Positions 27,086 to 36,500 of a DNA stretch of 64,000 nucleotides are shown here, in pieces. The notes beneath the pieces are model-generated. The model was given only the letters and a program-made list of their open reading frames with translations. It made no database searches and was not told the origin of the DNA. The stretch is from positions 1,178,001 through 1,242,000 of the forward strand of contig NZ_CP077941.1 in the NCBI RefSeq assembly GCF_019722725.1. Reading direction: 5' to 3'. Position 1 is the stretch's first letter. The number at the start of each line of letters is the position of its first letter. Made by a program: the position numbers and the translations under genes. This DNA is from Vreelandella profundi. Lineage in GTDB: Bacteria; Pseudomonadota; Gammaproteobacteria; Pseudomonadales; Halomonadaceae.

Positions 27086-27885
27086 AGTTTAAGGCAAAAG
27101 TCCTGCCATGCCGCGCCCATTGCGGGCAGTTGCGATTGGGCGTGAAGGGCGGCGTGCACCATTTGCGGTGCACATCGATAGCCGACCGAAGCCCCTGCTT
27201 TACGCCAGTTAGTAACGGCAGCTTCCATTGGCAGCGTTAGCGGGTCGTGCGCTACCGTCAATACTTCAATGCAAGTGCCAGGAGGGCGTCGATCACCCTG
27301 ATGTGCATTGATTTCTGGGCAGTATTTTCGAATGCCGAGTACGTCACTGCGTGACAGCAGCGGTGCATCTTCACCGAGATATTCCAGCAACAGTTCGCCA
27401 ATCGGCGGGTAAATCAACCCTAACGCCGGTGCCTCGATAAGTGAATGCGCAAGGTCGAGAGTTAACCTCCCGCCGGCGCTGTCACCCACTAACGCGATAG
27501 GTTGAACGGCCGTTCGTACCGTTTGGCAGTCTGCCAACATAGTCGCGTAATCTACCTCTGGCGCCAGCCGATAGTTCACGCTGACCAATTCACGCCCTAA
27601 CGCTTGAGCTAAGCTTACGGCGGTGCCGTGGTGGCTCTCCACTGAGCCGATGGTGAATCCGCCGCCATGGATAAACAGCACGCAGCCCGATGTTGGCCGT
27701 TGGGGAATAAAGCGGCGCACGCTAACGCCGCTCAAAACAGTATTTTCAATCCGCATTCCCGGCGGGTCAGGTGGAGCGAACGTGCGGCAAAGCTTATCGT
27801 AGGCGCTGCGCGCTTGTGGCAAGGGCAGCTCCTCCATTGCAGCCAGCCCTTCGCTAAAGCGCTCAATAAAGGCGTCTACGTTCAT
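27064..27885 (-). CDS. hocS: HSL-type alpha/beta hydrolase (HocS-like acylcarnitine esterase)
   Basis: A 273-residue hydrolase of the hormone-sensitive-lipase type. The oxyanion motif HGGGF (about 73-77), the nucleophile elbow GDSAGG (about 133-138), the acid in VAHDPL and the histidine in MVHAAL form the expected catalytic set. In P. aeruginosa the gene in this place (hocS) frees carnitine from short-chain acylcarnitines, and gene order supports the same role here. The name rests on synteny more than on specific residues. It is last in the operon, 29 nt after cdhB. Confidence 0.75.
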   Translation of the reverse strand: MNVDAFIERFSEGLAAMEELPLPQARSAYDKLCRTFAPPDPPGMRIENTVLSGVSVRRFIPQRPTSGCVLFIHGGGFTIGSVESHHGTAVSLAQALGRELVSVNYRLAPEVDYATMLADCQTVRTAVQPIALVGDSAGGRLTLDLAHSLIEAPALGLIYPPIGELLLEYLGEDAPLLSRSDVLGIRKYCPEINAHQGDRRPPGTCIEVLTVAHDPLTLPMEAAVTNWRKAGASVGYRCAPQMVHAALHAQSQLPAMGAAWQDFCLKLKQRLNE

Positions 27886-27914
27886 CTTTATTGTCCCTAT
27901 TAGCGTCGTAATCC

Positions 27915-28370
27915 TTAGCGTCGAATGCCAATGGTGCGGCCAGCAAGTTCCGGCCAGGCATCGCTGCTTGCCCGTGGCAGTGCTGCTACAAGATGCGCGA
28001 CCGCGTCTGGAAACGGGCTTGATCGCCCAGAGTCCTGTGCCATGCCCATCAGCATTTGTTCGCTGGTCGCCAGTAGGTTGCCCGCATCGTCTAGCATGGC
28101 AAAAAACACGTGCAGACGTTTTGCATCGTTATCGAGTAGCGTCAGTTCTATCTTAAGCGATTGGCCTTGATGGGCCTCGCGCCGATAGCAAAGGTGGGTT
28201 TCCAGGGTATAAGTCGTGTAGCCATAGTGCTCACGGCCCGCTTCATCTAAGCCTATGTGGTCTATCAGCGATTCGCAGGCTTGGGAAAAGACGCGGGCGT
28301 ACTCCGCGTCGTTCATGTGTCCGTTGTAGTCGACCCACTCGGGGGCAACGTGGGTTTCATGGATGATCAT
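27915..28370 (-). CDS. cdhB: Betainyl-CoA thioesterase (hotdog fold)
   Basis: A 151-residue hotdog thioesterase with the 4HBT-type motif WVDYNGHMNDAEYARVF near the N-terminus. I chose the ATG at 28368-28370, which shares one base with the cdhA stop (TAATG); a longer frame from 28406 would run back into cdhA. In carnitine catabolism CdhC gives betainyl-CoA plus acetoacetate, and CdhB splits betainyl-CoA to glycine betaine and CoA. The tight coupling to cdhA supports the assignment. Confidence 0.85.
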   Translation of the reverse strand: MIIHETHVAPEWVDYNGHMNDAEYARVFSQACESLIDHIGLDEAGREHYGYTTYTLETHLCYRREAHQGQSLKIELTLLDNDAKRLHVFFAMLDDAGNLLATSEQMLMGMAQDSGRSSPFPDAVAHLVAALPRASSDAWPELAGRTIGIRR

Positions 28371-29323
28371 TAAATGCGTCCCTTTAGTCCTTCGGCTTCC
28401 GGCCAATATTTTTGCACTACTTCCAGCAGCTCGACTAAAAAGTCATCCCGACGCCGGTCCAGCGTGGCCACTGAGCGCCCCGCGGCTTGATGCTCACAGC
28501 CCTCGACCACTTTGTCGATTAGCTCATCGGTGAGTTCTGGAGCCTCTAGCTTGGTCCAGGGGAGTTTTAACGCGGGGCCAAACTGTTCCAGCATATGGCG
28601 CATGCCAGGCTCGCCGCCGGCTAAGTGGAAGGTGAGGAACGTGCCCATCAGCGGCCACCGCAGACCACAGCCATAAACCACGGCGGCATCGATTTCTTCA
28701 GTGGTGGCCACGCCATCGTTGACTAAGTGTAAGGCTTCGCGCCACAGCGCTTCCATTAAGCGGTCGGCGATGTGGCCCTCAATTTCACGACGAACCACCA
28801 GTGGTCGCATGGCGAGCGACTGATAAAGCGCTTGGGCGCTAGCAATCTGCGCGGGCTGTGTGGCTTCACCCCCGACAAGCTCAACCAGCGGCAATAAATA
28901 TACCGGGTTGAAGGGGTGTGCGACGATGACACGCCCCGGCGCTTGCTGGCAGTTCTGCTGCAGGTCGGTAGGTTTAAAGCCAGATGTGGACGAGCCAATG
29001 ATGACGTCGGGTGCCGCGGCGGCGTCAATGGCGGCCAGAATCTTTTGTTTAAGCTCTAGTCGCTCAGGAACGTTTTCCTGAATCAGGTCCGCACCGTTAA
29101 CTGCCTCTTCAATCGTCGCTGCAAACGTCAGTCGGTCTGGGCTGGCGTTGGGTGCCAGGCCAAGCTGTGTTAGCGAGGGCCAGGCGTTGTCAATAAACGC
29201 TTGGGTGCGCGCTGGTGCGTTCGGATCAGGATCAAAGGCAACCACATTCCAACCCTGGGCGAGGGCGCGAGCAATCCAGCCGTTGCCAATCACGCCGGTA
29301 CCGATAATGGCTAAGCGATTCAT
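28370..29323 (-). CDS. cdhA: L-carnitine 3-dehydrogenase
   Basis: The 317-residue protein belongs to the 3-hydroxyacyl-CoA dehydrogenase-like family. The NAD motif is [16 protein letters not shown] at the start, the helical C-terminal domain contains [18 protein letters not shown] (about 138-155, with the catalytic His), and [17 protein letters not shown] and [11 protein letters not shown] follow. It oxidises L-carnitine to 3-dehydrocarnitine. Its start overlaps the cdhC stop as ATGA and its stop overlaps cdhB. Confidence 0.93.
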   Translation of the reverse strand: MNRLAIIGTGVIGNGWIARALAQGWNVVAFDPDPNAPARTQAFIDNAWPSLTQLGLAPNASPDRLTFAATIEEAVNGADLIQENVPERLELKQKILAAIDAAAAPDVIIGSSTSGFKPTDLQQNCQQAPGRVIVAHPFNPVYLLPLVELVGGEATQPAQIASAQALYQSLAMRPLVVRREIEGHIADRLMEALWREALHLVNDGVATTEEIDAAVVYGCGLRWPLMGTFLTFHLAGGEPGMRHMLEQFGPALKLPWTKLEAPELTDELIDKVVEGCEHQAAGRSVATLDRRRDDFLVELLEVVQKYWPEAEGLKGRI

Positions 29324-30213
29324 AGGCCACCTCCGACAGGGTCACGTAATTTAAGGTGAGCACGGGTTTCAGCAGGTGTCATCACCCGGGCGCCAAGATT
29401 CTCAATGATGGTCGCGGCTTTCTCGACCAGTTGGCCGTTGTTGGCCAGCACGCCTTTCTCCAAAAACAGGTTATCTTCCAAGCCGACCCGTGCGTGACCA
29501 CCCAGCAGCACCGCTTGGGCAACCATCGGCATTTGATGGCGGCCTATGCCAAAGGCCGCCCAGTTGGCGTTTTCCGGAAGCTTATTACGCATCGCCAACA
29601 TAGTTTCGGTGTCCGCTTCGGCGCCCCAAGGAATGCCCAGGCAGAGCTGGTAAAGCGGGTCGCCGTCGATCAAGCCTTCTTGCTGAAGCTGGCGGGCAAA
29701 CCAGACGTGGCCTAGGTCAAAGCATTCTAGTTCCGGCTTAACGCCGGCAGCCTGAACGATGCGTGCATGTTCACGCAGCCAATCGGCATGATTGACGTAG
29801 ACCATGTCGCCAAAGTTGAGGCTGCCGCAGTCTAGGGTGCAGAGCTCCGGGAGTAGCTCACCCACCGGCGCATGGCGCTCCGCAGGCGTCTGAATATCAG
29901 TGCCCGGGCCTCCGCGAGTGGGGTCTTGCGCATCCGGTATCCAGTCACCGCCACCGCCCGCTGTGATATTCATAACGATATCCACATCGGCCTCGCGGAC
30001 GCGCTCCATCACTTCACGAAACTGCTCGGTAGAGTGGCTAATACCACCGGTTTGCGGATCACGAACGTGGATGTGCGCGATGCTGGCCCCGGCGCGCGCG
30101 GCTTCAATGCAAGAAGCTGCAATGGCCTTGGGCGTAATGGGAACATTGGGGTTTTTAGCGGTGGTATCACCTGCGCCAGTAACGGCACAGGTGAGAATGA
30201 CATTGCGGTTCAT
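29320..30213 (-). CDS. cdhC: 3-dehydrocarnitine cleavage enzyme (BKACE family)
   Basis: The start at 30213 gives 298 residues and the typical beginning [19 protein letters not shown]; an in-frame GTG at 30243 would add ten atypical residues. This is a beta-keto acid cleavage (BKACE, DUF849) TIM barrel. [11 protein letters not shown] carries the two metal-binding His, and [21 protein letters not shown] and a late [11 protein letters not shown] are family blocks. It condenses dehydrocarnitine with acetyl-CoA to give betainyl-CoA and acetoacetate. It is the first gene of cdhC-cdhA-cdhB-hocS; its promoter lies in 30214-30463, shared with the divergent FadR-type gene. Confidence 0.92.
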   Translation of the reverse strand: MNRNVILTCAVTGAGDTTAKNPNVPITPKAIAASCIEAARAGASIAHIHVRDPQTGGISHSTEQFREVMERVREADVDIVMNITAGGGGDWIPDAQDPTRGGPGTDIQTPAERHAPVGELLPELCTLDCGSLNFGDMVYVNHADWLREHARIVQAAGVKPELECFDLGHVWFARQLQQEGLIDGDPLYQLCLGIPWGAEADTETMLAMRNKLPENANWAAFGIGRHQMPMVAQAVLLGGHARVGLEDNLFLEKGVLANNGQLVEKAATIIENLGARVMTPAETRAHLKLRDPVGGGL

Positions 30214-30463
30214 AGCGCGCTCTCTAATAAGCAGTTTGTTCACTTACTAGTGTGTCGTCATGAGCAGCAAAAAGTTGTCGAAAAGCGTCAATCAATATAC
30301 ATAAAATGCAGTTTGGGCAGAAAAAAATCAGCGCGCTGCGCTAGTTCCGAGCGACTAAAGTATAAGCGCTGGGGGCTTTCTCTATCCCCTCCATACTACC
30401 ATACTAGTCATATCAGAAGGTGCCGCCACCGGTGGCAAGCTTCCATATCCGGATTCAGGTTTT

Positions 30464-31219
30464 ATGCAGACGACATTACAAACGCTATGGCAGGAAACCC
30501 GCGACAGCGACTCAGTTCGCCAGCGGCTGTTTCAAGTATTAAGGCAGTCGATCATTCAGATGGTGCTGGCGCCTGGCCAAGCGCTGTCTGAAAAAGAAAT
30601 TGCTGACACGTTCTCTGTCAGCCGCCAGCCAGTGCGGGAAGCGTTTATAAGGCTATCTGAGGCTGGACTGGTGGAGGTGAAGCCTCAGCGCGGCACCTAC
30701 GTGGTCAAGATATCGCAGCGAGCGGTGTTAGAAGCGCGCTTTGTTCGCGAGTCAGTTGAAGTGGCGGTCGTGAAGCTGGCGGCAGAAAAAGGCATTGATG
30801 CAGCCATTTTAACGGAGCTGCATGATTTGTTGGCGCGGCAACGGCGCTGTGTGGAATCGCATGATCACGACCGCTTTTATCGGCTGGATGAAGCCTTTCA
30901 TCGCACGCTTTCACTGGGCGTAAAGCAGCAGACTGCCTGGAAAGTCATCGAAGAAGTGAAGGCGCAGCTTGACCGCGTACGCTATCTCAGTGTGCCGCAT
31001 AGCACGCCGCTGGAGCGGCTGGTGGATCAACATACCAACATCGTTGCGGCTATTGAGGCGCGTAACGTCGCGCAAGCAGAGCAGGCCATGTGCCTTCATT
31101 TACGCGAAATACTCGTGTCTATGCCTGATTTAGTGCGCCGTTTCCCCGCCATGTTTGAAGGCCGAGAAGCGTTCGATGCACAACCACCCCATTCTCTGAT
31201 GCAGGAGGCGATTCAATGA
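30464..31219 (+). CDS. FadR-subfamily GntR regulator of the mannonate/gulonate operon
   Basis: A 251-residue regulator with an N-terminal winged helix (about 20-80, [21 protein letters not shown]) and an all-helical FCD effector domain (about 90-225; metal-site type residues in [11 protein letters not shown] and [12 protein letters not shown]). It overlaps the ManD start as ATGA, so regulator and enzyme genes are co-transcribed. It most likely responds to a sugar acid of this pathway (inference). UxuR and ExuR are relatives. Confidence 0.88.
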   Translation: MQTTLQTLWQETRDSDSVRQRLFQVLRQSIIQMVLAPGQALSEKEIADTFSVSRQPVREAFIRLSEAGLVEVKPQRGTYVVKISQRAVLEARFVRESVEVAVVKLAAEKGIDAAILTELHDLLARQRRCVESHDHDRFYRLDEAFHRTLSLGVKQQTAWKVIEEVKAQLDRVRYLSVPHSTPLERLVDQHTNIVAAIEARNVAQAEQAMCLHLREILVSMPDLVRRFPAMFEGREAFDAQPPHSLMQEAIQ

Positions 31220-32427
31220 AGATCGAGCATGCTTATACCATTGTGACCTCGCCGGGACGTAATTTCGTCACCTTAAAAATAGTAACGGATCAAGGTACTT
31301 ACGGCATTGGTGATGCCACCTTGAACGGTCGGGAAATGGCCGTCGTTGCGTACCTTGATGAGCATGTCATTCCTGCTTTGATAGGGCGCGATCCTCAGCG
31401 CATTGAAGATATTTGGCACTATCTCTATCGCGGTGCTTACTGGCGTCGTGGTCCCGTCACGATGAGCGCAATTGCCGCCGTGGACATGGCGCTTTGGGAC
31501 ATTAAGTCCAAGCTTGCGGGCATGCCGCTGTATCAACTGCTGGGTGGCAAAAGCCGGGATCGCGTCATGGTGTATGGCCATGCGACGGGGCGCGATATTG
31601 AAGCGTGCCTAGAAGAAGTCGCTCGCCATGTGGATGAAGGCTATAAGGCGGTGCGCGTCCAGGCGGGTGTGCCCGGTATTGCCAGCATCTATGGCGTCGC
31701 TAAAAAAGATGGCGAGCCTTACGAGCCTGCCGATGCTGATTTGCCCGCAGAGCACGTGTGGAGCACCAGCAAATATCTAAACCATGTGCCTAAGCTGTTT
31801 GCCGCCGTGCGCGAGCGTTTCGGTGAAGATTTGCACGTACTTCATGATGTTCACCATCGCCTGACACCGATTGAGGCAGCAAGGCTAGGTAAAGAAGTAG
31901 AGCCCTATCATCTGTTTTGGCTTGAAGACTGCGTACCGGCTGAAAACCAGGAGGCCTTTGGGCTTATCCGTCAGCACACCACCACGCCGCTCGCGGTAGG
32001 CGAGGTGTTTAACAGCATTTATGACGCTAAAGCACTGATTGAAAATCAGTGGATTGACTATATTCGCGCCACGCTCACCCATGCGGGCGGTATTACTCAC
32101 GTGCGTCGCATCGCTGATCTGGCGGGTCTTTATCACGTGCGGACTGGTTTTCACGGGCCAACGGATCTTTCGCCGGTGTGTCTGGGCGCGGCGATTCATT
32201 TTGATACCTGGGTGCCCAACTTTGGTATCCAGGAATATATGCCGCACACCACCGCCACTGATCAGGTATTTCCACACGATTACCGGTTCGAAGACGGTCA
32301 CTTTATCGTGGGTGAAACGCCAGGCCATGGCGTCGATATCGACGAAGAGTTAGCCAAACAATACCCCTATAAGCGCGCGAGCTTGCCGGTTAACCGGTTG
32401 GAAGACGGCACTCTATGGCATTGGTAA
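31216..32427 (+). CDS. rspA: D-mannonate dehydratase ManD/RspA-type (enolase superfamily)
   Basis: The 403-residue enolase-superfamily protein matches RspA/ManD along its length. Metal ligands fit LHDVHHR (Asp near 211), LEDCVPAE and VGEVFNS. Catalytic His candidates are in DVHHR (near 213) and [10 protein letters not shown] (near 313). After that His the sequence reads G-P; as I recall the subgroup, Pro at this place marks low-efficiency enzymes and Ala the efficient mannonate dehydratases. The presence of uxuA nearby fits a minor or altered role. Dehydration of D-mannonate (or D-gluconate) to KDG is the family reaction. Confidence 0.9.
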   Translation: MKIEHAYTIVTSPGRNFVTLKIVTDQGTYGIGDATLNGREMAVVAYLDEHVIPALIGRDPQRIEDIWHYLYRGAYWRRGPVTMSAIAAVDMALWDIKSKLAGMPLYQLLGGKSRDRVMVYGHATGRDIEACLEEVARHVDEGYKAVRVQAGVPGIASIYGVAKKDGEPYEPADADLPAEHVWSTSKYLNHVPKLFAAVRERFGEDLHVLHDVHHRLTPIEAARLGKEVEPYHLFWLEDCVPAENQEAFGLIRQHTTTPLAVGEVFNSIYDAKALIENQWIDYIRATLTHAGGITHVRRIADLAGLYHVRTGFHGPTDLSPVCLGAAIHFDTWVPNFGIQEYMPHTTATDQVFPHDYRFEDGHFIVGETPGHGVDIDEELAKQYPYKRASLPVNRLEDGTLWHW

Positions 32428-32473
32428 ATTCGTGGCATTGGTGACTTTGAGAACGGGTAAGGAGATTCGGTAA

Positions 32474-33496
32474 ATGAAAGCATTTCAAGTTAAGGCGCCG
32501 CACGACTATCAGGTTGCCGATATTGAAACGCCGACGGCGAACGCGGGAGAAGTCCTGGTACGAGTAGCGTTTGCCGGTATCTGTGGTTCTGATATGCACA
32601 TCATCCATGGCGATAATGCCTTCGTACGCTTTCCGCGTATTACCGGCCATGAGTTTGCTGGCGTCGTCGAATCCCTAGGTGACGACGTGGAGGGTGTGGC
32701 GGTTGGTGATCGCGTATGCGTTGATCCCGTGATCAGCTGCGGTGAGTGCTATCCCTGCAGAATTGGCCGCCCTAACGTGTGCGGCTCACTTGAAGTTATC
32801 GGCGTGCATCGTGACGGCGGTTTTGAGGAGTTGGTTGCCGTTCCTGCCGCTAACGTGCACCGCTTGCCTGATCACATTGGGCTCGATGCCGCTGCTTTGG
32901 TTGAGCCTTATACCATCGCGGCCAACGTCCTTGATCGCATGCAGCCGCATCCTGGCGATCGCCTGATGATTCTTGGTGCGGGCGTTATTGGTATGACGAT
33001 TCTACAAATGGCCTTAGCGAAGGGCATTAAAGACGTCATCGTCACGGATGTGATTAACGAGCGCCTGGCAGCGGCTAAAGAGCTGGGTGCCACGCACGTG
33101 TTTAATAGCCTTGAACACGATGTTGAAAAAGAAGTGCTCGCCTTGACCCAGGGCGAGGGCGTGCCGCTGATTGCCGATGCGGCCTGTGTTCCTGCGCTGC
33201 TACCTCAAATGCTGCGCCTGGCATCAGCTGCCGGCCGTATTGGCTTGCTCGGCTTTAGCGTTCAGCCAAGCGACCTTGTGCAGCTAGAGGTTATTAAGAA
33301 AGAGCTGACCCTGGTGGGGTCGCGTCTTAATAACCGTAAGTTTCCAGAAGTGCTTGGGCTAATGGCCAGTGGTCAGCTCGATCCATTGGCGCTGGTGAGC
33401 CATCGATTACCGCTTAGCGACATGCCAAGCGCCATCGATATGCTTGACCACCGTCCTGAAGAAGTCCGAAAGGTACTGATTCAAATTAGTACCTAG
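32474..33496 (+). CDS. rspB: Zinc alcohol dehydrogenase, RspB-like (probable L-gulonate 5-dehydrogenase)
   Basis: A 340-residue MDR dehydrogenase. Catalytic zinc residues lie in GICGSDMHIIHG (about 35-46) and GHEFAG; the structural-zinc cysteines are in SCGECYPCRIGRPNVC (about 90-105); ILGAGVIGMTILQ (about 167-179) is the NAD fold. RspB orthologues next to rspA oxidise L-gulonate at C5 to D-fructuronate, which UxuB of this locus could then reduce to D-mannonate. Substrate is inferred from context. It is more than 30 percent alike by eye to the dehydrogenase at 54399-55436, sharing VIGVHRDGG. Confidence 0.85.
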   Translation: MKAFQVKAPHDYQVADIETPTANAGEVLVRVAFAGICGSDMHIIHGDNAFVRFPRITGHEFAGVVESLGDDVEGVAVGDRVCVDPVISCGECYPCRIGRPNVCGSLEVIGVHRDGGFEELVAVPAANVHRLPDHIGLDAAALVEPYTIAANVLDRMQPHPGDRLMILGAGVIGMTILQMALAKGIKDVIVTDVINERLAAAKELGATHVFNSLEHDVEKEVLALTQGEGVPLIADAACVPALLPQMLRLASAAGRIGLLGFSVQPSDLVQLEVIKKELTLVGSRLNNRKFPEVLGLMASGQLDPLALVSHRLPLSDMPSAIDMLDHRPEEVRKVLIQIST

Positions 33497-33557
33497 CGGT
33501 GCATGCCAACTCACGTTCCACTAACAATAAACAAGTGCAAATGTGCAGGAGTAGAAA

Positions 33558-34526
33558 ATGATTAAGCAACTGTTAACAACGGCGGTACTTGGAACCATGC
33601 TGCTGAGTAGCCAGGCGGCATTAGCGGCAGACTACACGCTGCGTTTTGGTCACTTAGCCAACGAGCAGAATATCTGGCATCAGGCGGCTGAGAAGTTCAA
33701 AGAAGAGGTCGAGGCCAATTCCGACGGTCGTATTGAAGTTCGTCTTTATCCCAGTGAACAGCTGGGGAGTGAACTGGACGTGATTAACAGTATCCAGCTG
33801 GGTACAGCGGATATGACCATTACCGGCGAGAGCCTGCAAAACTGGGCGCCTAAGGCAGCCATGATGGCCGTTCCCTACGCATTCAGGGACTCCGAGCATA
33901 TGCAGGCCGCGGTTAACGGCGATGTAGGCGCTCAGATTGAAGAGCAGATCATTGAGCGGACAAACCTGGTGCCGTTGGCGTGGTTTGAGCGCGGCCCGCG
34001 TGAGCTGACGTCTAACCGTCCTATCCGCACGCCGGATGAACTGGATGGCCTACGCCTACGTGTGCCGAACGTGCCGCTATTCGTTGATACCTGGCAGTCA
34101 ATGGGCGCTCGACCAACTCCAATGGCGTTTAGCGAAGTATTTACCGCACTTCAGCAAAACACGCTGGAAGGCCAGGAAAATCCACTTAGCCTGATCGAAA
34201 GTGCCAGCTTCAATGAGGTACAGGACTACGTCAACATGACCGGGCATGTGCGCAGCTGGATCTACGTCGTCATCGGGCGCAATCAGCTTGAAGACATGCC
34301 TGACGAGCTTCAGCAAGTAGTGCGCGATGCGGCGCAAACCATGCAGACGTATGAATCTGAGCTGTTTATCGAGGACCAGGCTCGTCTGGAGCAAGCCCTG
34401 CAGGAACGCGGTATGGAATTTGTGGAAGTCGATCTTGATGCGTTCGCCGAAAAAGCACGCCCAGCGGTACTTGAGGCATTAACCGAAGAGCAGCGCGAAC
34501 TCTTCGACGCTATTCAGGACCTGTAA
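33558..34526 (+). CDS. TRAP transporter substrate-binding protein DctP (sugar-acid type)
   Basis: The 322-residue protein has a signal peptide (MLLSSQAALA) and a DctP domain: LRFGHLANEQNIWHQAAEKF, RLYPSEQLGSELDVINSIQLG and the carboxylate-binding Arg in the block GLRLRVPNVPLFVDTW (about 156-171). An acidic substrate such as gulonate, mannonate or fructuronate is expected from its neighbours (inference). The ATG is preceded by GCAGGAG. A stable hairpin follows, before the DctQ gene. Confidence 0.92.
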   Translation: MIKQLLTTAVLGTMLLSSQAALAADYTLRFGHLANEQNIWHQAAEKFKEEVEANSDGRIEVRLYPSEQLGSELDVINSIQLGTADMTITGESLQNWAPKAAMMAVPYAFRDSEHMQAAVNGDVGAQIEEQIIERTNLVPLAWFERGPRELTSNRPIRTPDELDGLRLRVPNVPLFVDTWQSMGARPTPMAFSEVFTALQQNTLEGQENPLSLIESASFNEVQDYVNMTGHVRSWIYVVIGRNQLEDMPDELQQVVRDAAQTMQTYESELFIEDQARLEQALQERGMEFVEVDLDAFAEKARPAVLEALTEEQRELFDAIQDL

Positions 34527-34565
34527 GGCCGTTGGAAATGAATTTGTAGTGAATCGGTAATGCGG

Positions 34566-34590
34566 GTGGGCTGGTCTCGTGCCAGCCCAT
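34566..34590 (+). other. Intergenic hairpin between dctP and dctQ genes
   Basis: GTGGGCTGG pairs with CCAGCCCAT (9 bp, one G-T) around a 7-nt loop, with no T-run. It could protect the upstream dctP transcript or reduce read-through, giving more binding protein than membrane subunits. Confidence 0.6.
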
Positions 34591-34630
34591 CCGCTATTTG
34601 CAAGAGCAGCTTGCCCATGAGGATACGTTT

Positions 34631-35212
34631 ATGAGCTCGGATCAAAATGCGCTTGAACAGGAAGCGTTAGACAGTCTGGATTCGATGTCGTCGGTGCCAA
34701 AAATCCAAGGCCCCATTGGGCGCATGATTGGCTGGGTAGATACCTGTTTTCTGACCCTGTCGGTCCTGGCATTAATTGCCATTGCTGCCACGGTACTGCT
34801 GCAAGTTTGTTCACGGCTGTTTTTACCGTTCTCCATTGCCTGGACCGAAGAGCTCTCGCGCTATTTGTTTATTTATATGGTGGCCTTATCGGTAGGCGTT
34901 GTACTGCGTCAGAATCGAAACATCAGCGTTGAGCTTTTTCATCATATGCTGGGCCCACGCGCCAAGGCTGGGTTTCAGGCACTGATTTACTTAATGGTGG
35001 GCTTATTTGCTTTTCTAGTACTGCCGTACGCTTGGCAGTATGCACAAAACGGCGCATGGCAGACCTCGCCAACGCTGCGTGTACCTATGCTGTATATCTT
35101 TTTCTCAACGGTAGTCACCTTTGCGCTGCTCCTGGTTTACAGCTTGCTAGGATGCCTTGAGGGAATTATCGCAATGTGTCGCTCCTCTGCCTCGCTTGAT
35201 CAGGAGTTGTAA
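34631..35212 (+). CDS. TRAP transporter small membrane subunit DctQ
   Basis: The start at 34631 has GAGGA about 8 nt upstream; the frame is open further back to a TTG. The product is 193 residues: a polar N-terminal 35 residues, longer than usual, then four membrane helices with the DctQ block FSIAWTEELSRYLFIYMVALSVGVVL split across the second helix. DctQ pairs with the large subunit encoded 2 nt downstream. Confidence 0.9.
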   Translation: MSSDQNALEQEALDSLDSMSSVPKIQGPIGRMIGWVDTCFLTLSVLALIAIAATVLLQVCSRLFLPFSIAWTEELSRYLFIYMVALSVGVVLRQNRNISVELFHHMLGPRAKAGFQALIYLMVGLFAFLVLPYAWQYAQNGAWQTSPTLRVPMLYIFFSTVVTFALLLVYSLLGCLEGIIAMCRSSASLDQEL

Positions 35213-35214
35213 GC

Positions 35215-36498
35215 ATGGAAGTTATTATCCTCTTTAGCGTCTTTTTAGTCTTACTGGTGGTGGGAATGCCCATCGCGTTTTCGCTCGGCATCGCGTCACT
35301 GTCTTATCTACTGTTGGAAGGTATTTCGTTAACGATTGTGCCGCAACGTATGTATGCGGGTATCGATACTTTCGTATTGCTGTGTATTCCCGGCTTTGTG
35401 CTGGCAGGCAATTTGATGAATGTGGGCAATATCACTGAGCATATTGTGCGCTTTGCGAATGCGCTGCTGGGCCATATCCGTGGTGGTTTGGGGCTTGCCA
35501 ACGTAGGCGGCTCAATGATTTTTGGCGGTATTTCCGGCACGGCCGTCGCGGACTCCGCCAGCATTGGCGCGGTAATGATTCCGGGCATGGCGCGGTCGGG
35601 CTATGACAAACCGTTTGCAGCAGCGGTCACGGCAGCATCGTCTACCGTAGGGCCGATTATTCCCCCCAGCGTGCCGATGATTATTGCGGGCTCTCTCAGC
35701 GGCATTTCAGTCGGGCGCATGTTCCTTGCGGGTGCCATTCCAGGCCTGCTGATGGGGCTTGCCATGATGATTACGGTTTACGTTCTGGCCGTGCGTCGCG
35801 GGTACCCAAAAGAGAAGCGCGTGCCGGTCATGCAGTTGCTTAAAGAAGCCAAAACGGCATTCTGGGCACTCTTGATGACCGTGATTATTCTCTACGGCAT
35901 CATTGGCGGTTTATTCACGCCGACCGAAGCATCGATTGTCGCCTGCCTTTATGCGCTGGTAGTCGGCATGTACGTTTATAAAGGACTGACGTGGAGAAAA
36001 CTTCCCTCGATCTTAGCTGACACAGTTTTAACCTCGTCGGCGCTGCTGCTGATGGTTGGGCTGGCAAACCTGTTTGGCTGGATACTGACCAGCGAGCAGA
36101 TTCCTCAGATGATTGCGAGCCTGATTTTATCCATCAGCGATAACCCGCTGATTGTACTTTTGATCTTGAATTTAATTTTGCTGTTTGTGGGTGCCTTTAT
36201 GGAAACCATCGCAGCATTGATCATTCTTTTCCCCGCGCTGGTCGGCGTGGCGACTGGCGTTGGTGTCGATCCGGTGCACTTCGCGGTGATTGCCGTTATG
36301 AACCTGATGATTGGACTAACAACGCCGCCGGTGGGCGTGTGCCTGTTTGTCGTCGCCGGGATTGGCAAGCTGCCGATGCTGACGGTCGCCAGAGCGATCA
36401 TACCGTTTTTGCTGTGCAACTTAGCGGTACTATTTCTCGTGACCTACGTTCCTGCCATTTCGCTTTGGCTGCCTAATCTGTTGATGGGGAGTAATTGA
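35215..36498 (+). CDS. TRAP transporter large permease subunit DctM
   Basis: The 427-residue protein has about twelve membrane segments. It begins with GMPIAFSLGIASL; GGISGTAVADSASIGAVMIP and ASSTVGPIIPPSVPMIIAG carry the two conserved reentrant regions, and GLTTPPVGVCLFV lies near the C-terminus. It couples sodium entry to uptake of the acid bound by DctP. It ends 2 nt before the uxuB start. Confidence 0.94.
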   Translation: MEVIILFSVFLVLLVVGMPIAFSLGIASLSYLLLEGISLTIVPQRMYAGIDTFVLLCIPGFVLAGNLMNVGNITEHIVRFANALLGHIRGGLGLANVGGSMIFGGISGTAVADSASIGAVMIPGMARSGYDKPFAAAVTAASSTVGPIIPPSVPMIIAGSLSGISVGRMFLAGAIPGLLMGLAMMITVYVLAVRRGYPKEKRVPVMQLLKEAKTAFWALLMTVIILYGIIGGLFTPTEASIVACLYALVVGMYVYKGLTWRKLPSILADTVLTSSALLLMVGLANLFGWILTSEQIPQMIASLILSISDNPLIVLLILNLILLFVGAFMETIAALIILFPALVGVATGVGVDPVHFAVIAVMNLMIGLTTPPVGVCLFVVAGIGKLPMLTVARAIIPFLLCNLAVLFLVTYVPAISLWLPNLLMGSN

Positions 36499-36500
36499 AA

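Noticed and set aside
29872..30591. A 239-codon + strand open frame across cdhC and the start of the regulator.
   Set aside because: It runs antisense through a clear cdhC gene, overlaps the FadR-type start and shows no recognisable domain.
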